From positions 186,001 through 250,000 of the forward strand of contig NZ_AEYE02000029.1 in assembly GCF_000298315.2 (NCBI RefSeq): DNA of 64,000 nucleotides, in the 5' to 3' direction. Made by a program: the position numbers and the translations under genes. Positions within the stretch are counted from its first letter, which is position 1. The number at the start of each line of letters is the position of its first letter. This DNA comes from Rhizobium grahamii CCGE 502. GTDB lineage: Bacteria; Pseudomonadota; Alphaproteobacteria; Rhizobiales; Rhizobiaceae. The notes beneath the pieces are model-generated. The model saw only the letters and a program-made list of their open reading frames with translations, ran no database searches and had not been told where the DNA came from. Of the stretch, positions 19,420-28,741 are shown piece by piece.

Positions 19420-21636
19420 CTACAAGAAGCTTTGAGGGTCAACATCGAGCTGCACGTGTACCGACCCGCGCTCCTTCGGCGCCTGTGCAAGCATGGTCCT
19501 GAGAAATGCCTGCATGTCGGAGTTCCGCCGCCCGTGCACAAGGAGCCGGAAGCGATAGCGGCCGCGCACCAGCGCGAGCGGCGCTTCCGCCGGCCCGAGG
19601 ACGGAGATACCGGAGACATGAGGTGCCGCGTTCCTGATGCCACGAGCATGGTTTTCTGCATCGTGGCGCGCTTCCGCCGAGACGATGATCGACGCCAACC
19701 GTCCGAACGGCGGCAGGATGGCGCGCTCCCGCTCGGCGATCTCGCGTTCGTAGAAGGCGCTCGGATCGCCTGAGACGATCGCCTGCATAACCGGATGCTG
19801 CGGCTGGTAAGTCTGCAGCAGTCCGTGGCTCTTCAGGCCGGTACGCCCGGCGCGGCCTGTCACCTGCGACAGGAGTTGGAAGGTCCGCTCGGCGGCGCGT
19901 GGATCGCCGTTGGCGAGGCCGAGATCGGCATCGACGATGCCGACCAGCGTCATCAGCGGGAAATTGTGACCCTTGGCGACAAGCTGCGTGCCGATGACGA
20001 TATCGGCCTCGCCCTTGGCGATGGCTTCGAGCTCAAGACGCAACCGCTTGACGCCGCCCATCATGTCGGACGAGAGCACGATCGTCCGTGCCTCGGGAAA
20101 ATGACGTTCCACCTCTTCGGCGATACGCTCGACGCCCGGCCCGCAAGCAACGAGGTGATCAAGCGTGCCACATTCGGGACAGGCTTCCGGCGTCCGCTCG
20201 GCATGACCGCACTGATGGCATTGCAGCTGCCTCTTGAATCGATGCTCGACGAGCCAGCTAGAGCATTGCGGGCATTGGAAGCGGTGACCACAAACGCGGC
20301 AAAGCGTCAGCGGCGCATAACCCCGCCGGTTCAGGAAAAGGAGAGCCTGTTGCTGCTTCTCGACCGTCTTACCGATCGCTCGAATCAACACTGGCGAAAG
20401 GAAGCCGCCGCGCTCGGGCGCATGACGGCGCATGTCGATGAGATGCAGATCCGGCAGCGCCGCGTCGCCGAAGCGGGTCGGCATGTGAATGGTGCTGTAG
20501 CGCCCGCTCTGCCCATTGACCTGGCTTTCGACCGAGGGGGTGGCGGAGACGAGAACGACAGGGAAATCACCAATGCGCGCACGCACGACCGCCATGTCGC
20601 GCGCATTGTAATAGACACGGTCTTCCTGCTTGTAGGCCGGATCATGTTCTTCATCGACGATGATAAGGCCTAGGTCCTCGAACGGCAGGAACAGCGCCGA
20701 GCGCGCGCCGGCGACGACGCGAACCTCGCCCGTGACTGCCTGACGCCAGACCTTTTCGCGCATGCGTGGCGCCAGATCGGAATGCCATTCCGCCGGCTTG
20801 GCGCCGAAGCGATCCTGGAACCGCTCCAGAAAGCTCGCCGTCAAGGCAATCTCCGGAAGGAGAATCAACACCTGCTTGCCGCGCTTCAGCGTTTCTGCGA
20901 TCGCTTCGAAATAGACTTCGGTCTTGCCCGAACCGGTAACTCCGTCGATCAGCGAAACGGCGAACGCGCCCTTTCGAACTTCAGAGAGAATCTCGTCCGC
21001 CGCTTCCTTCTGCGGACCTTCGAGCCGCGCGGCCACAAAATCCGGATCCGGTCTGGCGACCACCGGCGGGGGCGGCAGGAACACCGTCTCGAAAATACCC
21101 TGGCTGACCAGGCCGTCGACGACGCTGGTCGACACGCCAGCGGCGTGGGCAAGTCCGCTTCTGGTCCAAGACAGACCGTCGCCGGCAATATCGAGTACCC
21201 GGGCGCGCGCTGGGGTCATCCGCTCCGGGGCGCCGCCAACGAAGCGTAGCCCCTCCACCATCGGCTCCGGCTCGAAGGCGTTCGGCGCGCGCAACGCCAT
21301 CCGCGCCACGAGCCCAGGTGGCGACAACGTGTAGCTCGCGACCCAATCGATGAATTCGCGCATCTCCTTGCTCAGCGGCGGGCAATCGAAGACATGGCTG
21401 ATCGGCCTGAGCTTCTTCGGATCGACACCGTCCTCTCCTCCGTCCCAGACGACGCCGATCACTTGCCGTGGACCGAGCGGCACTTGTACGACCGAACCGG
21501 GTTCGACCGCCATCCCTTCCGGCACGGCATATGAATATGGCTTCGGCGCAGGCATCGGAACAAGCACCGGAACCGTGCGGTTTGCCGGTGGCGTCTCGAA
21601 CAGCGCTCCAAAGAGATCGGACGAATCTGTGCTCAT
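19420..21636 (-). CDS. priA: Primosomal protein N' (replication restart helicase PriA)
   Basis: 738 residues from ATG 21636. PriA recognises stalled forks and reloads the replisome. Seen: an N-terminal 3'-DNA-binding domain, Walker A GVTGSGKTEVYFEAI (about 230), the DEEH box in IIVDEEHDPAYKQED (about 322), the paired zinc sites CRVCGHRFQCPQC and CHQCGH...CPECG (about 445-490), and helicase motifs V/VI in IVIGTQLVAKGHNFP and QVTGRAGRTG. A longer frame adds ten residues with no support. Confidence 0.97.
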   Translation of the reverse strand: MSTDSSDLFGALFETPPANRTVPVLVPMPAPKPYSYAVPEGMAVEPGSVVQVPLGPRQVIGVVWDGGEDGVDPKKLRPISHVFDCPPLSKEMREFIDWVASYTLSPPGLVARMALRAPNAFEPEPMVEGLRFVGGAPERMTPARARVLDIAGDGLSWTRSGLAHAAGVSTSVVDGLVSQGIFETVFLPPPPVVARPDPDFVAARLEGPQKEAADEILSEVRKGAFAVSLIDGVTGSGKTEVYFEAIAETLKRGKQVLILLPEIALTASFLERFQDRFGAKPAEWHSDLAPRMREKVWRQAVTGEVRVVAGARSALFLPFEDLGLIIVDEEHDPAYKQEDRVYYNARDMAVVRARIGDFPVVLVSATPSVESQVNGQSGRYSTIHMPTRFGDAALPDLHLIDMRRHAPERGGFLSPVLIRAIGKTVEKQQQALLFLNRRGYAPLTLCRVCGHRFQCPQCSSWLVEHRFKRQLQCHQCGHAERTPEACPECGTLDHLVACGPGVERIAEEVERHFPEARTIVLSSDMMGGVKRLRLELEAIAKGEADIVIGTQLVAKGHNFPLMTLVGIVDADLGLANGDPRAAERTFQLLSQVTGRAGRTGLKSHGLLQTYQPQHPVMQAIVSGDPSAFYEREIAERERAILPPFGRLASIIVSAEARHDAENHARGIRNAAPHVSGISVLGPAEAPLALVRGRYRFRLLVHGRRNSDMQAFLRTMLAQAPKERGSVHVQLDVDPQSFL

Positions 21637-21696
21637 CGGGCGAGACCATGCCCGGATCGGCACCAAAAGAAAACCTGCAAGACTGGTGCCACCGGT

Positions 21697-22833
21697 TTAC
21701 TCGTCGTCATCGATAACGCCCGTTAGCCGCATGCCCTCGATCCACGTTGCGCCGTCCTGGCGCACCACGTGGCGGGCGCGGGCACCGCATTTTTCGCGCA
21801 CGGCGACCGCCAGCGCTTCGGAATGCGTAACGATCCAGATCTGGCTGCTGCGGGCGGCCTCCGCGATCATGTCGGCCAGAGGGGGCAGCATGTCGGGATG
21901 GAGGCTTGCCTCTGGTTCGTTGAGCGCAATCAGCGGCGGCAGCCGATAGGACATCAGTGCTGCGGCCAGACCGAGGAACCGTATCTGCCCGTCCGACAAT
22001 TCGCGCGGCTGGAATACGCGGTTTGGAAACTCAGGAAAGGATAGACCGAACGACGCTGTTTCCTCGGGCAAAGGCACAACGAGCCGCGCACCGCCAAGGG
22101 CCGCGGCGACGGCACGATCGAGTTCGACCGTATCCTCCCGCGTATGCGCCAGCGTCGCGAAGACGGCAGCAATGTTGCTGGCATCCTCATCGAGCAGCGG
22201 CGCGGTGACAGCAAGACAGGGGGAGCGCAGTGGTGACAGGCGATCAGTCCGGAAGCCGTGAAAGAAACGCCATCCGTCGACTGCACGCCGGAACGTTCCG
22301 ATCTCGGGATAGTGGCCGGCATCACCGAGCAGCGCGATCGCGGTTTCCGATGTCAGCGCCTGCTCCGGATAATCCTGCATCCGCCCATTCGGTCCACGAA
22401 CGGAAATGGCCGGGCCGGCACGCTTCATCATCGTCACCGGCCGCGTCCCCGTCTCGATCGACAACTCTTCAGCCTTGATCTGAGGCTCAAAGGGAAATCC
22501 CGCCGCAGCCGCCGCCGGCCGCAACCCCGCCTCGACGCGATAACGGAAGGTGATCGCTCGTTCCTCGTCGACAACTTCGGCTTCGAGGCGAATCCGGAAC
22601 GGTCCGTCGGCATCCCGGCGCGGGCCGGACCACAGCGCCGAAAACATCCCGCCCTCGGCGGCGATCTCATGCGCCAGGCGCCCTCGCGTTGCCGCTTGGA
22701 TGAGCTGGAGAGCGCGGTAGAGGTTGGATTTTCCGACGCCGTTCTCGCCGATGAAGAGGTTAATCCCGGAAAGATCCATACGGATCGATCGCAGGGACCG
22801 GTAATTCTGTGCAAACATCGAGCGGAGCAGCAT
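21697..22833 (-). CDS. RecF/SMC-like AAA ATPase of unknown role
   Basis: 378 residues from ATG 22833. It resembles the chromosomal AAA_21-type ATPases with an SMC-like split nucleotide-binding fold. Seen: Walker A FIGENGVGKSNL (about 26-36), ABC signature LSDGQIRFLGLA (about 276), Walker B LIALNEPEASLHP (about 300), in which Asn stands where Asp is usual, and the H-loop IVTHSE. A TTG start at 22854 is also possible. It directly follows the acyltransferase gene on the same strand. Related families act in DNA repair or phage defence, but there is no nuclease or toxin partner here. Confidence 0.82.
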   Translation of the reverse strand: MLLRSMFAQNYRSLRSIRMDLSGINLFIGENGVGKSNLYRALQLIQAATRGRLAHEIAAEGGMFSALWSGPRRDADGPFRIRLEAEVVDEERAITFRYRVEAGLRPAAAAAGFPFEPQIKAEELSIETGTRPVTMMKRAGPAISVRGPNGRMQDYPEQALTSETAIALLGDAGHYPEIGTFRRAVDGWRFFHGFRTDRLSPLRSPCLAVTAPLLDEDASNIAAVFATLAHTREDTVELDRAVAAALGGARLVVPLPEETASFGLSFPEFPNRVFQPRELSDGQIRFLGLAAALMSYRLPPLIALNEPEASLHPDMLPPLADMIAEAARSSQIWIVTHSEALAVAVREKCGARARHVVRQDGATWIEGMRLTGVIDDDE

Positions 22834-22854
22834 GCCTCGCTTTAGCCTATCCAA

Positions 22855-23802
22855 TCAGCGAATTGAATGGGCGCTGACCAATTCCCGTTCCGCGGGCGGG
22901 ACCAGCGGCAGGAATTGTGCTCCGCCATCTGCGGCAAGCGCGTGGACGGTGTGCTCTTCCAGCGCCTTGGTTACCTCGTTGATATCGCCATCGAGATATT
23001 CCACGGGGATCAGGTTACCGACCACGAAATCGAAGCGGTCGCCGCGCTTGTTGAGGAGTTCGTGGAAGACGGTCATGTCCCGAAGCTCGGTCGACCACTT
23101 CGCAAACCAGTAGAACAGGCCGGAGTTCCGCGCTGTCAAATGCACCGGCAAGATCGGCAGATTGTACTTGCGGGCAAGACCGACCGCCGAGGTCTTCCAC
23201 GGGCGCTCATTCAGCCGTCCGTTCGCCCAGTAGGCGATGCGACCAGAGGGAAAGAGCACTGTTGCCTTGCCTTCCCTGACCGCATGGTTGGTGATCTGCA
23301 GCGTTTCGCGAGTCTTGAGCTTGCTTTTGTACTCCTCCCGCCACTCGACGGGGATAATGACCTCGGCAAAACGCGGATTGACGCGCACGGCGTCGCGGTT
23401 CGCAAACACCATCACATCCGGTCGCTTGTGCTTCAGGAGGTCGAAGACGGCGACACCATCGGCAATGCCGGTCGGATGATTGCTGACGAGAATGAAGCCG
23501 CCGGTCTCGGGAATGCGGTCGCCATGCCTGACATTGATGTCGAGCTTCAGCAGGTTGCTCATATACTCGAAGCACTGGAAGCCCGGCATGTTCGCAACAT
23601 CGTTGGCAAAGCTGACCGCCCGGTTGTAGCGGAGCAGCGTATAGAGAAACGGCCGCATGACCGGCCAAAGCGGATGCTTCACGATCCGCTGCCCGCGTTC
23701 GGCGATCAACGTATCGACGATGTGACCCGGCTTGCCATGGGAGACGAGTGCGATCGCTTCCGCGAACTGTCCAAAAGCGGTCGTGGGTTGGCGCCGTGGC
23801 AT
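22855..23802 (-). CDS. PlsC-like/hemolysin-type acyltransferase
   Basis: 315 residues. Seen: the acyltransferase motif NHPTGIAD (H-x4-D, about residues 107-113), a later PSGRIAYW block and VHLTARNSGLFYWF, as in lysophospholipid or ornithine-lipid acyltransferases (COG3176-like 'hemolysins'). It probably transfers an acyl chain in lipid synthesis at the inner membrane; the acceptor is unknown. Divergent from xerC across a 141-base gap. Confidence 0.78.
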   Translation of the reverse strand: MPRRQPTTAFGQFAEAIALVSHGKPGHIVDTLIAERGQRIVKHPLWPVMRPFLYTLLRYNRAVSFANDVANMPGFQCFEYMSNLLKLDINVRHGDRIPETGGFILVSNHPTGIADGVAVFDLLKHKRPDVMVFANRDAVRVNPRFAEVIIPVEWREEYKSKLKTRETLQITNHAVREGKATVLFPSGRIAYWANGRLNERPWKTSAVGLARKYNLPILPVHLTARNSGLFYWFAKWSTELRDMTVFHELLNKRGDRFDFVVGNLIPVEYLDGDINEVTKALEEHTVHALAADGGAQFLPLVPPAERELVSAHSIR

Positions 23803-23943
23803 TCAAGATCCTGCGTCGTTGGGAAACCGGTTACGCGGAATGATATGATGGAAGCATGACAAGCACTTGGCCGGCATTAGGAATTCCATAACTATCGCTC
23901 CCTCAGAATTGGCGGCAGGATTGGCAAATTCAAGGCCGAACAC

Positions 23944-24879
23944 GTGAACGAACTCCTGATCATCGCTGACCCCAGCCTGATGGCCGAGCGCTCGACATGG
24001 CTCGATAGCCTGGCTCGCGAGCGACGTCTGTCGGAGCATACGCTCGATGCCTACGAACGCGATACGCGTCAGTTCCTGACTTTTCTGACCGGGCACCTCG
24101 GCGGCCCCGCAACGCTGAAAGATATCCACGCATTGCGGCCTGCGGACTTCCGCGCTTTTCTTGCGGCACGACGCAAGGAAGGCTCTGGCGCCCGTTCGTT
24201 GGGACGCAATCTCGCCGGGCTGCGATCACTGCTGCGTTACCTCGAAAAGAAGGGACTGGTGAATGCCGCTGGCGTCAGCGCTGTCCGTTCACCTAAACAG
24301 CCGAAATCACTGCCTAAACCCTTATCCGACCGGCAAGCCATCACCGTCGTCAGCGACGAGGCTCAGTTGCATGAAGAGCCTTGGATTGCCGCCCGCGACG
24401 CCGCCGTCTTTGCTCTGCTCTACGGCTGCGGGCTGCGTATCTCCGAGGCCCTCGACCTGACGCCCGGCGACTTCAATCGCGGCGCAGCTACATTGCGCAT
24501 CACCGGCAAAGGCAACAAAACCCGTCTTGTGCCTCTGCTGACCGTGGTCGTCGACGCCGTCGAGAAATACCGGTCGTTGTGCCCCTATCATCTCGAAGGC
24601 GCAGAACCTCTTTTTCGCGGCGCGCGCGGCGGCAAGCTGCAAGCTGCGATCATTCAGCGCACCATGCAGAAGATGCGCAGCGCCTTCGGCCTTCCGGAAA
24701 CGGCGACACCGCATGCGCTGCGCCATTCCTTTGCAACTCACCTGTTGGCCGGCGGCGGGGATCTCAGGACCATCCAGGAACTGCTCGGCCATGCCAGCCT
24801 TTCTACCACCCAAGTCTATACAGGTGTGGATTCCTCACGATTGCTTGAAGTTTACGACCGTGCCCATCCTCGGGCGTAA
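23944..24879 (+). CDS. xerC: Tyrosine recombinase XerC
   Basis: 311 residues, GTG start. XerC and XerD resolve chromosome dimers at dif. Seen: the N-terminal SAM-like core-binding domain (WLDSLARERRLSEHTLDAYERDTRQFLTFL), the catalytic Arg in GCGLRISEAL, Lys in ITGKGNKTR, His257 and Arg260 in HALRHSFATH, GHASLSTTQVYTGV with the last His, and the nucleophile Tyr292. It lies near priA with no mobile-element genes around it, which favours the housekeeping XerC over an integrase. Confidence 0.92.
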   Translation: MNELLIIADPSLMAERSTWLDSLARERRLSEHTLDAYERDTRQFLTFLTGHLGGPATLKDIHALRPADFRAFLAARRKEGSGARSLGRNLAGLRSLLRYLEKKGLVNAAGVSAVRSPKQPKSLPKPLSDRQAITVVSDEAQLHEEPWIAARDAAVFALLYGCGLRISEALDLTPGDFNRGAATLRITGKGNKTRLVPLLTVVVDAVEKYRSLCPYHLEGAEPLFRGARGGKLQAAIIQRTMQKMRSAFGLPETATPHALRHSFATHLLAGGGDLRTIQELLGHASLSTTQVYTGVDSSRLLEVYDRAHPRA

Positions 24880-24959
24880 TCTTTTGTTAACGGCTTCTCT
24901 TAAAGGAATATCCGCACGCTGGGCGTAGGCTTAGCGATCATAGTGACCGGAACACCATC

Positions 24960-26039
24960 ATGACGATCTCCATCGGCGACCGCAGCCTCGACATCCCATC
25001 GCCGGGCAATGTCCTTCTCTGGCTGATCGCCGCGTTTCACATGCTGCTTGCGGCGACCTTGATCGCCGTGCTGTTTTCTGTGTCCCCGGCGGCAGCCGCT
25101 AGCGACGATGCCTGTACCGGCCACAATATCCTGACCGATCTCAAACAGAGCGACCCCGCCCGATACGCCGAAGTGATGAAAGAGGCGGATGCCGTGCCGA
25201 ACGGCAAGGGCATTTTCTGGAAGATCGAAAAGGAAGGGATCGCCCCGTCCTGGCTGCTCGGCAGTATGCATGTGACCGATCCTCGCGTGCTGAATCTGCC
25301 GCCGCGCGCGCAGGCTGCCCATGATGCTGCCGATACTATCATCATCGAATCCGATGAGATCCTCGACGAAAAGAAGGCGTCGGCTGCGCTGCTGATGCGG
25401 CCGGAACTGACGATGTTCACCGACGGCACGACGATCGAGAAGCTTCTTTCCCGCGACGATTATACGCGGCTGGAATCCGGCCTGAAGCTGCGCGGCATCC
25501 CGCTTGCAGCGGTCTCTCGCATGCGCCCTTGGATGATCTCGAGCGTGGTTGCGCTTCCCGGCTGCGAAATGGCTCGCAAGGCGAAAGGCGTTCAATTCCT
25601 CGACCAGAAGATCGCGACGGATGCCGTCGCCTCGGGCAAGCAGGTCAAAGGTCTCGAAACGCTGGCCGAACAGCTGCAGGCGATGGCTGAGTTGCCCACC
25701 GAGTTCCACCTGAAATCGCTGATCGAGACGCTGGCGCTCGGCTCCAAGATGAACGATGTCGTCGAGACGATGACCGATCTCTATCTTTCCGGCGATATCG
25801 GCATGACGATCCCGATGCTGAAGACCGTTTCACCCGGCGGCGAGGACGAAGACAGCGACTATGCCGCCTTCGAGCAGCGCATCATCCTTGACCGCAACAA
25901 GGTGATGGCCGAGCGCGCTGCGCCGATCCTCGCCAAGGGCAACGTTTTCATGGCTGTCGGCGCCCTGCATCTCCCAGGCGACGGTGGCGTCATCGAACTG
26001 TTGCGTAAGCAGGGCTTCACCGTCACCGCCGTCAACTAG
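24960..26039 (+). CDS. TraB/GumN family protein
   Basis: 359 residues. An N-terminal hydrophobic segment (about 18-44, ending AAAAS) may be an uncleaved anchor or a signal peptide. Then SWLLGSMHVTDPRVLNLP and, near the end, FMAVGALHLPGDGGVIELLRKQGFTV, the two GxxH-type signatures of the TraB/GumN family. This family is a proposed metal-dependent hydrolase related to Tiki proteins; the bacterial role is unknown. Probably monocistronic and convergent with the cytochrome gene 12 bases away. Confidence 0.88.
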   Translation: MTISIGDRSLDIPSPGNVLLWLIAAFHMLLAATLIAVLFSVSPAAAASDDACTGHNILTDLKQSDPARYAEVMKEADAVPNGKGIFWKIEKEGIAPSWLLGSMHVTDPRVLNLPPRAQAAHDAADTIIIESDEILDEKKASAALLMRPELTMFTDGTTIEKLLSRDDYTRLESGLKLRGIPLAAVSRMRPWMISSVVALPGCEMARKAKGVQFLDQKIATDAVASGKQVKGLETLAEQLQAMAELPTEFHLKSLIETLALGSKMNDVVETMTDLYLSGDIGMTIPMLKTVSPGGEDEDSDYAAFEQRIILDRNKVMAERAAPILAKGNVFMAVGALHLPGDGGVIELLRKQGFTVTAVN

Positions 26040-26051
26040 AGCCTTACAGGC

Positions 26052-26555
26052 CTAGCGTCCAGCGGTCATGCGCCTGAGAACATTCGTCTTCCAATAGAAC
26101 TGGTGAACGAGCGCGCCGGCAACATGCGCCGCGATAAACGCCCAGAGGATAACCTTCAGCACTTCAGCGTGAAGCGATCCGACTGCGTCCATTCCAAAAT
26201 AATAGGCAGCAATTCCGGTCAGCGGCATCCCGAAGATGAATGCATAGAGACCGAAATGCACAACCTTTGAGGCGAGGCGGAATATCGCGGGCTCGTCCGC
26301 GATTTCGATCGGCGCACCCTGGGAAAAACGCAGGCAAACCCGCATGATCGCAAGCACCAGAATGGCAATGCCGACATAGGCATGAATGTTTGCAGCCGTG
26401 ACCTGTTCGGCAGTGGCAATGCCGGTGCGACGCATGGCCCGATGCCATTCGTTCATGCCGTCGGGAAATAGCAGGTTAAAGAAGATGAGTAGCGCCATAC
26501 CCCAGTGAAGAAGGCGTTGCGGCAAGCTGTATGCATCGACAGGTGCGGCTTGCAT
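26052..26555 (-). CDS. Cytochrome b561-type membrane protein
   Basis: 167 residues with four membrane helices and likely heme-ligand histidines: His17 in QRLLHWGM, ANIHAYVG, and the pairs KVVHFGLYAF and AFIAAHVAGALVHQFYWK. This is the CybB (diheme b561, di-iron-free) pattern, proposed to move electrons between quinones, or superoxide:quinone oxidoreductase activity as shown for E. coli CybB. An AGGAGA site precedes the ATG, and a GAACAATT/AATCGTTC palindrome sits just upstream. Confidence 0.9.
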   Translation of the reverse strand: MQAAPVDAYSLPQRLLHWGMALLIFFNLLFPDGMNEWHRAMRRTGIATAEQVTAANIHAYVGIAILVLAIMRVCLRFSQGAPIEIADEPAIFRLASKVVHFGLYAFIFGMPLTGIAAYYFGMDAVGSLHAEVLKVILWAFIAAHVAGALVHQFYWKTNVLRRMTAGR

Positions 26556-26568
26556 CGGCTCTCCTTTC

Positions 26569-26587
26569 GAACAATTTAGAATCGTTC
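26569..26587 (-). promoter_or_regulatory. Palindrome upstream of the cytochrome b561 gene
   Basis: GAACAATT-TAG-AATCGTTC, one mismatch between arms, ending 13 bases before the start codon and just above the ribosome site. It looks like a repressor operator. The regulator is not identified. Confidence 0.45.
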
Positions 26588-26589
26588 AA

Positions 26590-26625
26590 AAGTAAAGCGG
26601 CCGCCTGTCGGGAGACAAGCAGCCG
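26590..26625 (-). terminator. Terminator of lpdA
   Basis: Minus strand, about 25 bases after the lpdA stop. A 12-bp stem (26614-26625 with 26598-26609, two G-U pairs) and a 4-base loop are followed by CTTTACTTTT. Confidence 0.7.
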
Positions 26626-26649
26626 TTCGCACATTGCCGAAATTTAATA

Positions 26650-28056
26650 TTACATATGGATCGGCTTGAAGAAGGCGGCGAGAGCCGCTTCCTTGACCGC
26701 TTCCGACATCGTCGGGTGCGCGTGGCAGGTGCGGCCGAGATCTTCCGCAGAACCACCGAATTCCATCAGAACGGCGATCTCGTGGATCATTTCGCCGGCG
26801 CCGAAGCCGACGATATGGCCGCCGAGAACGCGATCGGTTTCCTTCTCGGAGAGGATCTTAACGAAGCCGTCGGTCGCCAGCATGGCGCGGGCGCGGCCAT
26901 TGGCCGTGAACGGGAACTTGCCGACCTTGTAGGCAACGCCAGCAGCCTTCAGCTCTTCCTCGGTCTTGCCGACGGAAGCGACTTCCGGCTGCGTGTAGAC
27001 GACGCTCGGGATGACGTCGTAGTTCACATGCCCATGCTGGCCGGCGAGAATTTCTGCGAGTGCCACGCCTTCGTCTTCCGCCTTGTGGGCGAGCATAGGT
27101 CCCTTCACGACGTCGCCGATTGCGTAGATGCCGGCAACGTTGGTGCGGAAGTGGCCGTCGATCTCGACGCGACCACGATTGTCGAGCTTGACGCCCGCTT
27201 CTTCCAGACCAAGGCCGGCCGTGTAGGGCGTACGGCCGGTCGCGATCAGAACGACCTCGGCTTCCAGCGTCTGCGCATCGCCGCCCTTGACAGGCTCGAA
27301 GGTCACCTTGGCACCCTTGCCGCCCTTTTCGACGCCGGTGACCTTGGAACTCAGGTTGATGGTGACGCCCTGTTTGGCGAGCATCCGCTGGAATTGCTTT
27401 GAAACTTCGCCGTCCATGCCGCCGAGGATGGTGTCGAGATATTCGACGACGGTGACCTTGGCGCCGAGGCGCGACCAGACGGAACCGAGCTCGAGGCCGA
27501 TGACGCCACCACCGACGACTATCATCGTTTCCGGCACCTTCTCGAGAGCGATCGCGCCCGTCGAGGAAATAATCACCTTCTCGTCGATATCGACCTTCAC
27601 GCCCGGAATGCCGGCGACGTCGGAGCCAGTCGCGATGACGATGTTCTTGCCTTCGATTTCCTGGACCTTGCCGTCTTCGGCGGTCACGGAAACCTTGCCA
27701 GCCGACACGATCTTGCCGGTCCCCTGGAAAGCATCGATCTTGTTCTTCTTGAAGAGGAAGGCAACGCCGTCGACGTTGGCCTTCACCGTCGCATCCTTGT
27801 GCGCCAGCATCTTTTCAAGGTTCAGCTTCGGAGCGGCGACCTCGATGCCGAGCGCATCCATGCCGTGGCCAGCCTGATGGAACATTTCGGAAGCATGCAG
27901 CAGCGCCTTGGACGGGATGCAGCCAACGTTCAGGCAGGTGCCCCCAAAGGTTGCGCGCTTTTCGACGACAGCGACCTTGAGGCCGAGCTGGGCTGCCTTG
28001 ATGGCAGAGACATAGCCGCCGGGGCCGGTTCCGATAACGATCACATCGTAGGACAT
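26650..28056 (-). CDS. lpdA: Dihydrolipoamide dehydrogenase (E3)
   Basis: 468 residues, flavoprotein that reoxidises the lipoyl groups of 2-oxoacid dehydrogenases with NAD+. Seen: FAD motif VIGTGPGGY, redox disulfide Cys41/Cys46 in GGTCLNVGCIPSK, NAD motif VVGGGVIGLELGSVW and the C-terminal HAHPTMSEA with the catalytic His and Glu. Last in a run of same-strand genes beginning at mdh, so it probably serves the SucAB complex. AAGGA precedes the ATG. Confidence 0.97.
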   Translation of the reverse strand: MSYDVIVIGTGPGGYVSAIKAAQLGLKVAVVEKRATFGGTCLNVGCIPSKALLHASEMFHQAGHGMDALGIEVAAPKLNLEKMLAHKDATVKANVDGVAFLFKKNKIDAFQGTGKIVSAGKVSVTAEDGKVQEIEGKNIVIATGSDVAGIPGVKVDIDEKVIISSTGAIALEKVPETMIVVGGGVIGLELGSVWSRLGAKVTVVEYLDTILGGMDGEVSKQFQRMLAKQGVTINLSSKVTGVEKGGKGAKVTFEPVKGGDAQTLEAEVVLIATGRTPYTAGLGLEEAGVKLDNRGRVEIDGHFRTNVAGIYAIGDVVKGPMLAHKAEDEGVALAEILAGQHGHVNYDVIPSVVYTQPEVASVGKTEEELKAAGVAYKVGKFPFTANGRARAMLATDGFVKILSEKETDRVLGGHIVGFGAGEMIHEIAVLMEFGGSAEDLGRTCHAHPTMSEAVKEAALAAFFKPIHM

Positions 28057-28082
28057 TGTTTCTTTTCCTTTTCGTTATTTGC

Positions 28083-28721
28083 TTAGTCAGCCGCGCGGGC
28101 GAGCGCGAGGCGGAAACCGAAGCCGACCAGAGCGGCGCCGGTGATGCGGTTAAACCATTTGCCGCTTGCGATGAAGCGGTCGCGAATGGGCTTTACGGTG
28201 AAGAAGGTGGAGACGCCGACGAACCAGGCGACGAGCGCGGTGGCCATGCCGATGCCGTAGCTGAACTGGATCAGTGCAGGGGTATCGTGATGCACCAGCG
28301 TCGAGAACAGCGACAGGAAAAACAGGACCAGCTTCGGATTGAGCGCGTTGGTGATGAAGCCCATCCCCAGGCACTTGAGCGCCGAGATCGGCTTGCGGTC
28401 TTCCTCCGTCACCTCGATCTCATTCACCTTGAAGCCCGGCTCGCGAAAGGACTTGATGCCGAGATAGACGAGATAGGCGACGCCCGCCCATTTGATCATG
28501 GCAAATAGCATCAGCGATTTGGAGACGATCAGGCCGAGGCCGAGGATCGTGTAGCTGATGTGAAAGAGCAGCGAGAAGCCCATGCCAAGGCCGGTCATCA
28601 TGGCGGCACGACGGCCATGCACGATGCTCTGGCGCAGGATGACGGCGAAGTCGGCGCCCGGCACGACGATGAAGATCGAAAAGACGGCCATCAGGCCGAG
28701 AAACTCAAAGAAATATTGCAT
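28083..28721 (-). CDS. LysE/RhtB family exporter
   Basis: 212 residues, inner-membrane protein with about six hydrophobic segments. The N-terminal region PGADFAVILRQSIVHGRRAAMMTGLGMGFSLLFH is the conserved LysE/RhtB signature. Members export amino acids such as threonine, homoserine or lysine. Sandwiched between an SDR gene and lpdA, with 20 and 26 base gaps, so it is co-transcribed with the 2-oxoglutarate dehydrogenase genes. The substrate is unknown. Confidence 0.88.
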   Translation of the reverse strand: MQYFFEFLGLMAVFSIFIVVPGADFAVILRQSIVHGRRAAMMTGLGMGFSLLFHISYTILGLGLIVSKSLMLFAMIKWAGVAYLVYLGIKSFREPGFKVNEIEVTEEDRKPISALKCLGMGFITNALNPKLVLFFLSLFSTLVHHDTPALIQFSYGIGMATALVAWFVGVSTFFTVKPIRDRFIASGKWFNRITGAALVGFGFRLALARAAD

Positions 28722-28741
28722 GGCGATATGGTCTCCGCGCC

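Noticed and set aside
23944-24879. Mobile-element integrase instead of XerC
   Set aside because: No att-like repeats, transfer genes or composition change around it; the context and length fit housekeeping XerC.
24880-24910. Possible CtrA site after xerC (TTAA...TTAA)
   Set aside because: The spacing between TTAA half-sites is nine, not seven.
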